Of a stretch of 64,000 nucleotides of DNA, positions 34,672 to 44,885 are shown one piece after another (position 1 is the first letter of the stretch; every line of letters begins with the position of its first letter). A model generated the notes under the pieces. The model did no database searches. It saw only the letters and a list, made by a program, of their open reading frames with translations, and was not told the origin of the DNA. Made by a program: the position numbers and the translations under genes. Origin of the DNA: Pogona vitticeps (Eukaryota; Chordata; Lepidosauria; Squamata; Agamidae); assembly GCF_051106095.1 (NCBI RefSeq), contig NC_135786.1, positions 19,887,001 through 19,951,000 on the forward strand. The letters run 5' to 3'.

Positions 34672-37185
34672 GGAATCCACAAGATGCCCCAGGTGACAGA
34701 GGTGATGAAATGAGTTCCAAAAGGTGCCGGACGGAGGAAACCAACATCTGTGACAAATGCTGTGCAGAGTTCTTTGACTTCTCTGAATTCCTTGAGCATA
34801 AGAGAAATTGCACTAAAACACCACCTGTCCTAATCATGAATGACAGTGAGGGAACCATGCCATTGGAAGGTTACCCTGACAGTTCCTCGGGGACTTTCCC
34901 AAGCAATCGAATGGACAGCGGAATGGCCAAGGAGAGTCATGTGAAGAATTGCTCTCCTGTAGAAAAGAGAGAAGAGAAAGTGGACACCAGATCAGTGGGA
35001 GGGATATATCAAAAAACCGAGCCCTCTGCTCCTCCCACAACCCACGGGCTAAGCTATCTACCAAAACCCAAAGTACCCAACACTAACGTGACTTTGCAGA
35101 CTATCCGTGGCACTAAAGTGGCAGTCAACCAGTGTACCTCGGAGACCATCTCCCCATCAACAGCTAGCCTTAATGCTATTCCTATGATCCTTGAGCAACT
35201 GGTGTGTCTGCAACAGCAGCAGCTCCAGCAGATCCAGCTGACAGAGCAAATCCGTGTCCAGATAGCGATGATGGCCCCCCACGTCTTGCATCCTTCAATA
35301 GCGGCTGCGGCGGCTACTGACTCTCTCAAAGCCTTGGGTGCTCACATGTCTCAACAGCTGTCAGCTGCTGTGGCTTTAATTGGGCAGAGAGCTGGGAACC
35401 AAAGCCTATCACTGGAATCCTTGAAGCAAGGCAAACTACCTCATGTGAACGTGGGCATTCCAGCTGTCTCTGTGGCCAGTGGGCTCACGTCCGCTGCCAT
35501 CTTGAAGCCCGATGCAAACCGAAGCCTGCAAAACTCTGTCTCCCGTTTTGCAAGCCCTTTGCTACCTCAATCGCCCGGTTCGGTCATCTTCCAAAACCCG
35601 CTGTCTGCCGTCTCCCCCATGGCTGACCCTTCTAAGAAAGGGAAAGGCAAGGTGCCCAATGTTAACGTGTCTGAAACCAAGCCCACCGCCGAAGAGACTT
35701 TCTTCAAACACAAGTGCAAGTTTTGTGGCAAGGTTTTTGGCAACGACAGTGCCCTCCAAATCCACCTCCGCTCCCATACCGGCGAGAGACCCTACAAGTG
35801 CAACATCTGTGGCAATCGTTTTACGACCAAAGGCAACCTAAAAGTGCATTTCCAGCGACATAAAGACAAGTATCCTGAGATCAAAATGAATCCTTATCCA
35901 GTCGCAGAAGAGCTAGACAACGTTCCCACCGAGAGTGGTATACCCCATGGGATGTCTGTTCCCCTTGATGAATCCAACCTTATAGCAGATACCAAGCCTA
36001 TTTTGACGGTTCTGCCTACCTCTGCAGGCTTACCTCGGAACACTTGCAACCTAGTAAACAGCAAGGATTCTTTTAGTGGTCCCCTTCCAAGTGACATACA
36101 GCCTAGGCGTTCTCCAGAAAGTGAAGGGGGTTCTTCCTCAGGTCCATCAAGTCACGAATCAGGGGTTGAGCAGAACAGGAGTTCTCCGCAAGCCAGCTGC
36201 AGCACGAGTGCTTTCCACATTGGCCGAACTGGTGAGCAAGGTTCTGAAACCACCAAACTCCAGCAGTTGGTGGAGAACATAGACAAATCCTCGGCGGACC
36301 CCAACAAATGTTTGATCTGCCACCGAGTCCTCAGTTGCCAGAGCTCCCTCAAAATGCATTACCGCACCCACACGGGCGAGAGGCCATTCAAGTGCAAGAT
36401 CTGTGGCCGTGCCTTCTCTACCAAAGGCAACCTTAAGACTCATTACGGAGTGCACCGTGCCAACACACCATTAAAGATGCAGCACTCCTGCCCCATCTGC
36501 CAGAAGAAGTTTACAAATGCAGTAGTTTTGCAGCAGCACATCCGTATGCATATGGGTGGACAAATTCCTAATACCCCTGTCCCCGAAAGCACCCATGATA
36601 GTGCTGATGTGGAGACTACTGTAGTTGAGAAAAATGGAGATCCATGTTGTCCGCAAAGTAAGATAGAAACTATGGAAGTGGAAGGAGAGCTGGACTCACT
36701 GGAAGGACCACCTCAGTCTTCTAAACCCCTCGCACCCTGCAGTTCTCACAGTGATCCTCCAGGTTCAGTGTTTTCCAGCATTTCGGTGCTTGAAAACCAG
36801 ATGAAAATAGTGAATTCTGCTTTGACCTTACAGCGGCAAAACAGCCTGAAGTCCAGTGATAACGGCTCTGCAGAAAGTGATGGTATGACCAATGACTCTT
36901 CCTCAGGGGCAGGTGATCCAGACTATCCGAATGGCAGCCGCAGTCCTGTTGTCTCTGAGTCGGCTTCATTTCTAGCATTGTCTCCAGCCAATAGTCAAGC
37001 AGAGAGCAGCAGGTCTAAATCTCCAGGTTTTGGCGCCCAAGAAGATGGTGTGGTGGGAAGTAAGGCTGAGGGTCCTGAAATTCATCCTGTGGAAAAAGAT
37101 AGTGCTTTGGATCTCACCTATGGAAACGTCAGTCGCAAGGTTATCAAAGAGGAACCTGGGTTACATTTCCCAAATGGAGAGTATG
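34672..37185 (+). CDS. SALL4: SALL4 coding exon 2 (residues 25-862; codon 863 split)
   Basis: This exon carries most of the protein. Residue numbers count from exon 1. A C2HC finger occupies about 51-71 (C51, C54, H67, C71). A Gln-rich dimerisation segment [15 protein letters not shown] lies near 204-218. Cluster ZFC1 has two C2H2 fingers (first cysteines at 373 and 401). Cluster ZFC2 has three (571, 599, 631), with [10 protein letters not shown] linkers and [10 protein letters not shown]. The second ZFC2 finger is [19 protein letters not shown], the equivalent of the human cereblon-dependent degron finger. The SALL1/3-type third cluster is absent, as expected for SALL4. Serine-rich blocks such as [15 protein letters not shown] and [18 protein letters not shown] match SALL4. 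The exon ends TATG|GTGAGT, phase 1. Without splicing, translation would run 17 further codons to a stop at 37236. Confidence 0.98.
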
Positions 37186-37269
37186 GTGAGTCATATAAAG
37201 AAGAGTTATTAACTTTACTTACGGCAGATCCTGATTGAAATCAGAGGGGGTGGGTGTGATTCAAAGCTT

Positions 37270-37335
37270 ATGTTGCCCAGAGCAGACTATTTGTCTAGAT
37301 GGGCGGGGTATAAATCTAATAAAATAAATAAGAAG
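37270..37335 (+). mobile_element. L2 LINE 3' tail
   Basis: 'tgcccagagcagac' then 'tctagatgggcggggtata' and AAT-rich DNA is the L2 3' terminus. It sits only about 85 bp inside the intron, next to the exon 2 donor. Confidence 0.75.
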
Positions 37336-37884
37336 TCCAAATGCAGACCTCCAGGCTTCTCAGCCAAATCTCCCCAAGGCCTTTCATTAGGTTCTACCTT
37401 AGGTTTTTTACCCTATCCTGCTCTGCCCTCCAACAATAAAACCAAAGAAAGATATTATATCTTGATGCCATTTCTCCTCCATTGAACAAATGTGAGATGC
37501 ATCTGTGGCTGCAACCACTTGTGACCCTGGATACACCTACAGTGGGGCTCTCCATCAGCCTTCTTCAGCATAGCTAATAGTAATATTAGTTGCAGTCCAA
37601 CAACATCTGAAAGGATTCAGGGTTTTTTTGCCCCCACTTTTGTCTTTAAAAGGTGGGCACTCTTTAGCCATTCAAATGGTGCCATACAGCTCATTGGGAG
37701 CCTTTTCAAAATGCCTTGTTTTTCCAGTCCTGGGTGAGCAGCAAATGTAAGAACTCCCATTCTGGACCAAGATTGTGCATCCTATTTGACAGTGGCCAAA
37801 TTAATACATGCAAGGGTACTATAAGGCATACGAAGACAACAGTTCTACCCAACGCTTGCCTCTAATACAGCTTTCTGCAAGAGA
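37336..37884. other. Intronic, no gene seen
   Basis: A scrap at about 37560-37620 ('agttgcagtccaacaacatc') resembles the right half of a hAT-like MITE. Nothing else is supported. Confidence 0.35.
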
Positions 37885-37992
37885 ATGACCTCCAGGTGTT
37901 TTAAACTACAAAGCCCACTATCACCAGCAAACACAACCAGCACTGGCTGAATGATGGGGCATGTAGGATGTAGTCCAACAACTCTGGCAGGC
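37885..37992. mobile_element. hAT-like MITE remnant
   Basis: 'gacctccaggtgttttaaac' followed by a spacer and 'ggatgtagtccaacaactct' reproduces the inverted layout of the hAT-like miniature elements. The termini are not preserved. Confidence 0.5.
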
Positions 37993-38353
37993 ATAAACCT
38001 GCAGAAGTCTGTTCTAGTATCTGGTGGTCTGAGATATTTTTACTTTGAAAACCTAGAACCTTCCTATCTTATCAATATTATCAATATGGAAGGTTTACCT
38101 GAATTTGTCCAACTTTTATTTCTTACTTACTTTGAGAAAAATGTCTGAAACAGGGTGGGCAACCTCTGAAGAAGGCACGCTGCCCCCAGAATGGAATTTG
38201 CAGACTGCACCCTAGTCTACTACTGCAAAATTTGTTGCTTTATTGGGAAATAAACAAAGCTCACGAAGAGTACACACCTTGTTTTCAAGGTGAATAGTGC
38301 TTTCACATGTTTAGCTTTAAAACAAGGCATGTGCTCTATATGAACCTTGTTTT
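37993..38353. other. Intronic, no gene seen
   Basis: Nothing recognisable before the target duplication of the following LINE. Confidence 0.4.
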
Positions 38354-38386
38354 AAATGTTAAACCTAGGTTTTTTATCCAGCACAT
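38354..38386. repeat. Target-site duplication (left copy, 33 bp)
   Basis: These 33 bases (from AAATGTTAAACC to CCAGCACAT) recur without a mismatch at 40112-40144 on the other side of the LINE insertion. A duplication of this length and identity indicates a recent target-primed insertion. Confidence 0.97.
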
Positions 38387-40111
38387 CTGCATTTGATATG
38401 ATTCCACGACACAGGCTTTGGCAGAAGTTGGAGACAACCAATATTGATAGGCGGCTCCTGCTCCTGATCCGCTGCCTCTATGAAAAAACCAGGTTGAAGG
38501 TGAGATGTAACAGAGCAGGTCACCTCACCAAGGCCATCCCCACATATGCTGGCATCAAACAAGGCTGTGTATTGGCTCCCACTTTGTTCAACATCTATAT
38601 TAACTCCTTGATCAAGAATTTATCTGGAACCAACTTTCATCCCCCTAAACTAGCAGATAGACCCTTATCTACTCTTTTATACGCAGATGATGTTGTACTT
38701 CTCTCATTAACCTGTGTTGATTTACGGCGGTTATTAAGAGCCCTGGGCAATTATTGTAAAACTGAGGAATTAGTAATTAATTATGATAAATCAAAAGTCT
38801 TAGTGTTTACTAGGAAACGGATCACACACAAATGGCAAATAAATGACCATCCAATTGAGCAAGTTAAATCTTATAAATATCTGGGTGTGATCTTCCAGTC
38901 CTCAGGATCTTGGAAGGCTCAAATATCCAGCACTATAGCAAATGCTCAGAGAAGTATTAAGTCACTCATACGCTTTTTCTTTACAAAAGGAGGTCAGCAT
39001 ATACCATCAGCCATACAGGTCTTCAATGCGAAGGTGTTAGCACAGATGTTATATGGTGCACAATGGTTTAGTTACAGAAATTATATTGCAATGGAGTCCA
39101 CTCAAATGAAATTTCTGAGAACTATCCTTGGACTCCCAAGTTGTGTGCCAAATGCACTTTTACGACTAGAAACAGGCCAGATGTTGATAGAGTCTCGGGC
39201 ATGGATACTTAAGCTGAATTTTTGGCTAAAAATGTTTTTCACCCCTGTGGGGTTGGCTCCCCTAGTGCTAACTGATAAGTTTCAGTCCAGATGGCAAAGA
39301 TCTATGAATGAGAAATTAAATAATTTGGGCTTCTCGAGAAGTGCTATTTTGTTAATGGGCTATACAAAAGCAAAACAGGAACTACACCAGCGAATCACAG
39401 ACAATGAGCTACAACACCATGTCAGTATAGCTATGACCCATCCTGGCTTTAGAGATTATGGTCAGGCATTTTTACCTGCTAGCCATTTGAATATTCTGAC
39501 CCTTCCAAAATATAGAAAAGCTTTTACATTGGCAAAGTTTAATGTACTTCCTTCAGTCCTGCTGGAAGGTAGATACAAGAACATTCCCTATGAAGAGCGC
39601 TTATGTCCTTGTGAGGCTGGAGTGGTGGAGACGGTTGGCCATGTTCTGTTATACTGCTCCTTCTATACTGGTATCCGTAATACTTTTATTCGTGCAATTT
39701 TGCAATGCATCCCCGGTAGAGATGATGAGTACTATACACGCTATCTGCTGTCAGACCAATGTCCATCAGTAACGATTAAAGTGGCCAGCTTCTGTGCAGT
39801 GGCACTAGTCTGCAGGCGAGAAATAGTGTCTTAATCCTGTAGATATATACATGTATGTACCCATATATGAATATTTATTTATTTATTTATTTATTTAATT
39901 TATATGCCGCCCACACTACCCAAAGGTCTCTGGGCGGCTTGTATGAACTGGGGGTAGGGGTATACTCCTAAGATTTATTTACGGATTTTGTTCCCCTAAG
40001 AGTCTTCTGCACATAATGTATATTATAATTGTATTGATTCTGTTTATACTTGTGCGGTTATTCTGTGCTGCTCACATCTGATCTGTTGATCGTAATAAAG
40101 TATTCTTCTTA
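38387..40111 (+). mobile_element. Young 5'-truncated non-LTR retrotransposon (I/Vingi- or R4-like)
   Basis: The element encodes the back half of a LINE reverse transcriptase in one open frame to a stop at 39832-39834. It begins within the RT palm (AFDMIPRHRLW) and continues YAGIKQGCVLAPTLFNIYIN, then the catalytic LLYADDVVLLS (about 38678-38710), SYKYLGVIFQSSGSW, a thumb domain LPSCVPNALLRLETG, and a carboxy-terminal Cys/His cluster RLCPCEAGVVETVGHVLLYC. No RNase H or PD..D endonuclease follows. The 3' UTR ends GATCGTAATAAAGTATTC without a poly(A) tail. Perfect 33-bp repeats flank it, and a 70-bp L2 fragment is nested in its 3' UTR. It lies in sense orientation in SALL4 intron 2. A second, older copy is at 48135-48850. 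The clade is not settled from sequence reading. Confidence 0.93.
39872..39941 (-). mobile_element. 70-bp L2 3' end nested in the LINE
   Basis: A (TTTA)n run followed by 'atgccgcccacactaccc' and 'tctctgggcggctt' is a minus-strand L2 terminus. TATGAA flanks it at 39866-39871 and 39942-39947, a short target duplication. It must be younger than the host LINE copy. Confidence 0.85.
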
Positions 40112-40144
40112 AAATGTTAAACCTAGGTTTTTTATCCAGCACAT
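40112..40144. repeat. Target-site duplication (right copy, 33 bp)
   Basis: Identical to 38354-38386. Confidence 0.97.
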
Positions 40145-41130
40145 TGTTACTAAATTTTGGTGGCATCACTTGTGGTAGGCAAGAGATTTTAAAAACTGCC
40201 AACAGGCTCTGTACGGCACAAGGCACTCATGTTACCCAGCCCTGCGGTGAAAGGAAAGTAGGAAGACTGGAAGCTGATAATGCTGCAGTTTTTTGGCAGC
40301 AAGCAGTTTATGGCACCCAGGCCATGGACTGCCTACAAATCTGAGAAATATGACGTTGCCTTGAAAAGTTCACTATTCTTGATGGGAATAGAGAAAGAGG
40401 CAAAAAAAAATTTTGTTTTAAGTTTTTCTCTGCACCAAGTTACTTTAAATGGTTTAAACCAAACCATTTTTGGTTTAAATCAGCGAGTTTCACATATATG
40501 AAGCAGGTGTGCCGCTTTTCCCACCTGCACAAGGTATGCCTCCCTGTCTTCTGCATGACATGGGATTAACTGGGCATGAAACTGGACAGTTGAGAGTCTT
40601 TCTTTTCACAACAGCAGCCAATTTTACATCACCCAACAAAAAAGCAGAAGAGTGTGGTTTGCCTAAAAGTTCAACATGTTTAATTTAGATAATGGCCAAA
40701 ATCCTATTGTGTAAATGTATGCCTGTGAAAGCTGATTGTGTCATCGGCTACAGGTGTTTATCACTCATTAAGTTTCCTGTTCCACCCCCATGTTCTAAGA
40801 ATCCCTTGTGACCTAGGGAAGGCTTTCACACCTGAAAATCGCTGCTGCTGCTAGGATCAGGACTGTTGGCTGCCGTTTGGGAGCATTAAAAGCTAAATAT
40901 TTTGGGGTTCTCAAAGACTTCTCCAGTTCTCAAAGGGCCCTAAGGCAGCCCTGAAAACTGGGGTTAGATGGAATAGGAAACTTTTAATGAGCAAATAAAG
41001 CCTATGGCTGGTGACATCATCAGCTTGTGCAGGCATAAATGTATGCAGTAGGATGTGGAGCCAATGCACATCTCTTTTATGGATGCACAGTGAGAAACAA
41101 GATCTGTTAATTTAGCCTCCCTTAGTTGTA
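40145..41130. other. Intronic, no gene seen
   Basis: No supported feature. Confidence 0.4.
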
Positions 41131-41218
41131 ACCTCCGGAATGCAGTGGAAGACAGGAGGGCCTGGCGTGCTCTGGTCCATTGGGTCACGAAGAGACGGAC
41201 ATAACGACTAAACAACAA
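41131..41218 (+). mobile_element. Bov-B/RTE LINE, 3' terminus
   Basis: 'gcagtggaagacaggagggc' continuing 'ctggcgtgctctggtccatt' and ending 'aacgactaaacaacaaa' is the Bov-B 3' end, nearly identical to 55780-55862. Confidence 0.92.
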
Positions 41219-41633
41219 AAATATTCTAATAAACAAATTGGGCAGTCTCAGCTAGATCATCTTGTGGGGCCCAGAGAGGACTATTTGTCTCTTGTACTCC
41301 AAAAAAGTAAAGATTCTTAATTCTACAACTTCCAAAATTCTCCAGACATTATGAGTACTGATTCTGCTTTCTGGAGATTTTGGAAGTCATGATTGAAAAA
41401 GGTATCTCCCCGCCCCCCAACACCCTGTGCTTTAGTCTCATAAGAACATAGTATATGGCCTTGTGTTGAGTTTCATCATTGGTCCTTCTAGCTCAGGATT
41501 ATCAACTCTTGGCTGGCACCTGCTCTTCAAGAATTCTTTCTTGTCATACCTGGAGATTCTGGGTGTCTCCCAGTGGTCTCTTATTCAAGTACTAACCAGG
41601 AATGATTTCATCTTAGCTTCTGAAATCAAATAA
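41219..41633. other. Intronic, no gene seen
   Basis: No supported feature. Confidence 0.4.
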
Positions 41634-41635
41634 AT

Positions 41636-41780
41636 GTTGTGGGTTTTTTGGGCTTCTTGGCCGTGTTCTGAAAGTGGTTCTTCCTAACGTTTCGCCAGTC
41701 TCTGTGGCTGGCATCTTCAGAGGAAAACCCACAACAACCATTAGATCCCGGCCGTGAAAGCCTTCGCGAATACATCAAGC
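41636..41780 (-). mobile_element. Penelope-like element fragment with hammerhead-like core
   Basis: The minus strand reads a terminal 'cgcgaaggctttcacggcc' block, then CTGAAGATGCCAGCC, ACAGAGA and CTGGCGAAACGTT (core at 41690-41720), then 'agaaccactttcagaacacg'. CTGANGA, a closed stem (TGCCAGcc/CTGGC) and GAAA reproduce the hammerhead catalytic core reported for Penelope-like elements. Helix III and the cleavage site were not verified. The same blocks occur at 62866-63352. It is antisense in SALL4 intron 2. Confidence 0.8.
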
Positions 41781-42019
41781 ATTTTTAGTGTTGTGGATTA
41801 CAGCAATGGCTCCCTCTTTGGTATCAGACCTCCCCTTTTCTCCACCGTTGTTGATGGTAGCAAAGGAAGTATTCATGAATAACACCCACATATTGTACTG
41901 TGGGTAGCGTAAGGAAGTGTGGGCTACAAAGAAGCAGCTTCCTGGAAGCAACACTGCAAATGTGCTCTTCAAAGTGTTTTCACAGAAGAGTTGCAAGGCC
42001 ACCTGTATGTAGGCTCTGT
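41781..42019. other. Intronic, no gene seen
   Basis: No supported feature. Confidence 0.35.
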
Positions 42020-42655
42020 CCAAAGAGTAAGGTCATCACTCTGGTCCATGCATTTGTAGTCTTGAGATTAGACTACTGTAATACGCTCTATGTGGGGCTA
42101 CCTTTGAGACTGATGTGGAGGCTTCAAATGGTGCAGAACACGGCGAGAAAATACAAGCATATTTTTCCCCCACTCTGGTTGCCTGTGTGTTTCCGCACAG
42201 CTTTCAAAGTGTTAATGATGACATATAAAGCCCAAAATAGTTTAGGACCTCAAGATCTAGCAGAATGCCTCCTCCCATCTAGATCTACCAGAATCACTTG
42301 TTCTAGCCAGGACGGGCGGCTGAGGGGCCTAACGCCAAGGGAGACCCAGAGAGAAGGAACAAGAAACTGGGCCTCCTCAGCAGTGTCCCCTCGCTTTTGG
42401 AATAGTCTGTCCCCAGAGATCTGTCTGGCTCCCTCGCTGGGTGTTTTTAAGAGCAAACTTAAGACCTGGCTCTTTAGGCAGGCTTTCCCTCCTGTCATCA
42501 CCTAATGACTTTGCCATTTTGAATTATACTGTCACTGTTGGTCTTATTTTATTATATTCCTTTTAATTTTAAGTCTTATTGTTAGCTCAGAGTAGACTTT
42601 GGTCTAGATGGGCGGAGTATAAATCGAGTAAATAAAATAAATAATAAATAAGGTG
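42020..42655 (+). mobile_element. L2 LINE, polymerase carboxy end and 3' UTR
   Basis: The plus strand keeps a long frame: VITLVHAFVVLRLDYCNTLY, VGLPLRLMWRLQMVQNTARK, LMMTYKAQNSLGPQDLAECL, SSAVSPRFWNSLSPEICLAP and FKSKLKTWLFRQAFPP. It ends with 'ctagatgggcggagtataaa' and an AAT-rich tail. The preserved frame over about 480 bp makes this one of the less decayed L2 copies. It lies 430 bp before SALL4 exon 3. Confidence 0.93.
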
Positions 42656-43086
42656 TTAAACAACATGAAAAGGCAATTTTAAGACTGCTTCATGTTTCCT
42701 GTTAAACAGGCAATATCAGAGGCCTGTAAAAACTGCGTTTTTGAAAAAGATGATTCATATGGATAGACATTTTCAACAAAAGTTTTTGTTTTCCATTGTG
42801 TACATGTTTTTGTCTCATTGTCTCCTCCTATGAAACAATGCAAGAAGCTGTTAAGTCCACCAACGGGTTGAGTGTTCGGACCACAACCAGCAGAAGCTTT
42901 TCCAAAGAAGCTCTCTCCTTTGTCTCTGAGCATAGGATTGTATCATTTGTTTGTAGTTGTCTAGGTAAAATGTTGATGAAAACACTGGTGTCATGTTTCA
43001 AGGGTTTATGCAGCCTTAGCTACCCATGTAATATTTGGTGCGAACGGTTTACCAACAAGCAGCCTGTCCCTCTTATTGTCCTTCAG
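42656..43086. other. End of SALL4 intron 2
   Basis: No repeat is seen. 'ccctcttattgtccttcag' is the polypyrimidine tract and acceptor of exon 3. Confidence 0.7.
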
Positions 43087-43388
43087 GCCAAAACAGCGTC
43101 CATGCGGCGTTTGTCAGAGCACCCCCAGCCCTTATAAAAATGGAAGTTCCTAGCGACCGTCCCATGAGCGCGACCCGTTTTATTGGGCCCCCTGCATTGT
43201 CACCTGGTGTGCCTCCTGGTTTGGTGCCGCTCCCTCGCCGTACTGCCAGGCAGCATCTCTGCACTACCTGTGGCAAGAACTTCTCATCAGCAAGTGCTCT
43301 TCAGATTCATGAGCGGACTCACACGGGGGAGAAGCCGTTTGCGTGCAGCATCTGTGGAAGGGCGTTCACTACAAAAGGGAACCTCAAG
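43087..43388 (+). CDS. SALL4: SALL4 coding exon 3 (residues 863-963)
   Basis: The 302-nt exon completes the split glycine codon and reads [20 protein letters not shown], matching the 'FIRAPPTYVKVEV' region of human SALL4. It then encodes the carboxy-terminal cluster ZFC4, the part of SALL4 that binds AT-rich DNA: finger one [21 protein letters not shown] (first cysteine at 921), linker TGEKPF, and finger two up to [15 protein letters not shown] (first cysteine at 949). The exon ends on a codon boundary, AAG|GTGAGC (phase 0), so the zinc-binding histidines of the last finger come from exon 4. That split is conserved in SALL genes. Confidence 0.98.
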
Positions 43389-43770
43389 GTGAGCAAGTGA
43401 AAGGCAGTGGGCTCTACATTTTATTTTTTATTTATGGAAAAGTTCTGTCCACCAGGGCCCCACAAATGATTTACAGACTAAAAACCACTTTAAAATCCCA
43501 TCTTTAAAAGAGTTTTGAAAACAAAAGGTGATGCAGAAGAATACTGTTTTGGATGGAGCCAGCTTAACTTTCTTGGAAGCTCCAAAACTGAAGTGCTGCA
43601 ACAGGGAAAGCCTTTCGTAATTGCCAAACTAGCCATTCCGGTGGTGTGGCACAGAATAGGGCAGGTACTTCTAGGAAGATTAATTGATCCTTCTTTCCTT
43701 GCTAGCTACAGGACACAGAGAAGGAACACATAGGAAAGGCAGCATGAGTTTTAACCAGTTTTCATCCTTA

Positions 43771-43836
43771 CATGCTCTGGTCCATTGGGTAACGAAGAGT
43801 CAGACATGACTTAACGATTAAACAACAACAATAACA
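43771..43836 (+). mobile_element. Bov-B/RTE LINE, extreme 3' end
   Basis: 'tgctctggtccattgggtaa' then 'gaagagtcagacatgactta' and an (AAC/AAT)n tail. Only about 65 bp of the LINE are present, a heavily truncated insertion. Confidence 0.9.
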
Positions 43837-43879
43837 ACACCCTGAAACTTGCAAGAAATAACAAAATGAAAATTTATCT

Positions 43880-44399
43880 TATCTTAGACTCTTAGGCATA
43901 CTTCAGTCTCGAGAGACTATGGTAATGTGCTCTGTATGAGTGTCCTTTCCAGAGCACGAAGCCTGGGTAAAATAATATGGAGGATAGGCGGTTACCTAGG
44001 CAGCAGATCCCCCCTCTCCACATTGCTGAAATGATCGAATGGAAAGGCAAGAGCCAATACAACTTGTTCCAGCAACCTCGCAGGAGTTGGCAGAACGACA
44101 TGACCTGCCTCCGGGACTCCGGCTCCGGATTTTGCCTCGAGGCTAACTTCTGAAGCCTTTTCCATCAGTGGATATAGCCACAAGGCAGTGGAGGTTTGAT
44201 ATTGGAGTTTTCCTTCTCCTAGATGGGCTGCCTTCCAGGGCTGATGAGTCCCACCTACCCAGTCCAGGTGGATAGCATTTAGTCAGAACTCTCCACTATG
44301 ACCTGTCCATCTTGGGTGACCCTGCACGGCATAGCCCATAGCTTCTCTGAATTACTCAAGCCCCTTCACCACGTCAAGGCAGCAGTCCTGCTTCCTCCA
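43880..44399. repeat. Unclassified repeat-like block
   Basis: 'aggcatacttcagtctcgag' and 'agactatggtaatg' resemble the edge of a LINE-related repeat common in lizard genomes (recalled, not checkable here). No second copy occurs in the window, so class and limits are uncertain. Confidence 0.35.
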
Positions 44400-44401
44400 T
44401 A

Positions 44402-44885
44402 CAGTGGTGCCTCGCTTAACGAGTGCCTCGCTCAGCGATGAATTCGCATAACAATGGCCTTTGCTGGAAATTTTGCCGCCTCACCTAACGATGTTTCCTA
44501 TGGGGGATTTTCGCATAACGATGTTTGGGACCTTGCTTCACTTAACGATGACAGTTTTAGGTCCCCTGTTTCGCGTAACTTTTTTTTGACAGCCTTGTTT
44601 TCGCTATTTTAAAAATATTCTAAAATGTTTAAAAAATGTTTAAAATGCTTGGAATCGTTAGTGCACCTAATAAAACCTTCGTTAAAGTAATTTGGCTTCG
44701 TTCTGAGTCTTTGAATTTTTGGTGATTTTTTTTTCACCATTGAAATGTATTGAATAGGCTCCTATTGGAACGGATTAACCGGTTTTCAATGCATTCCTAT
44801 GGGAAATGGTGTTTCGCTTAACAATGTTTTCACATAACGATGTTTTTAATGGAACCAATTAACATCGTTATGTGAGGCACCACTG
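44402..44885. mobile_element. Tigger/mariner-like MITE, 484 bp, TA duplication
   Basis: The left end CAGTGGTGCCTCGCTTAACG and right end TTATGTGAGGCACCACTG share an exact 12-bp inverted terminus (CAGTGGTGCCTC) and a looser extension. TA flanks both ends (44400-44401 and 44886-44887). Inside are repeated TTAACGATG/ATAACGATG motifs. There is no transposase frame. The shared 'aatgcattcctatgggaaa' links it to the element at 33387. It lies in SALL4 intron 3, about 300 bp before exon 4. Confidence 0.95.

Larger units (their letters stand above)
37186..43086 (+). other. SALL4: SALL4 intron 2 (5.9 kb)
   Basis: GTGAGT at 37186 and CTTCAG at 43081-43086 bound a phase-1 intron. It contains an L2 tail, a hAT-like remnant, a young LINE insertion with a long target duplication, a Bov-B end, a Penelope-like fragment and an L2 copy, all listed separately. 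About a half of its length is recognisable transposon. Confidence 0.95.

Noticed and set aside
34710-37238. SALL4 as a single-exon gene starting at the internal ATG at 34710 and stopping at 37236
   Set aside because: Exon 1 with the NuRD motif and exons 3-4 with ZFC4 are present with matching splice phases; the internal ATG is codon 38.
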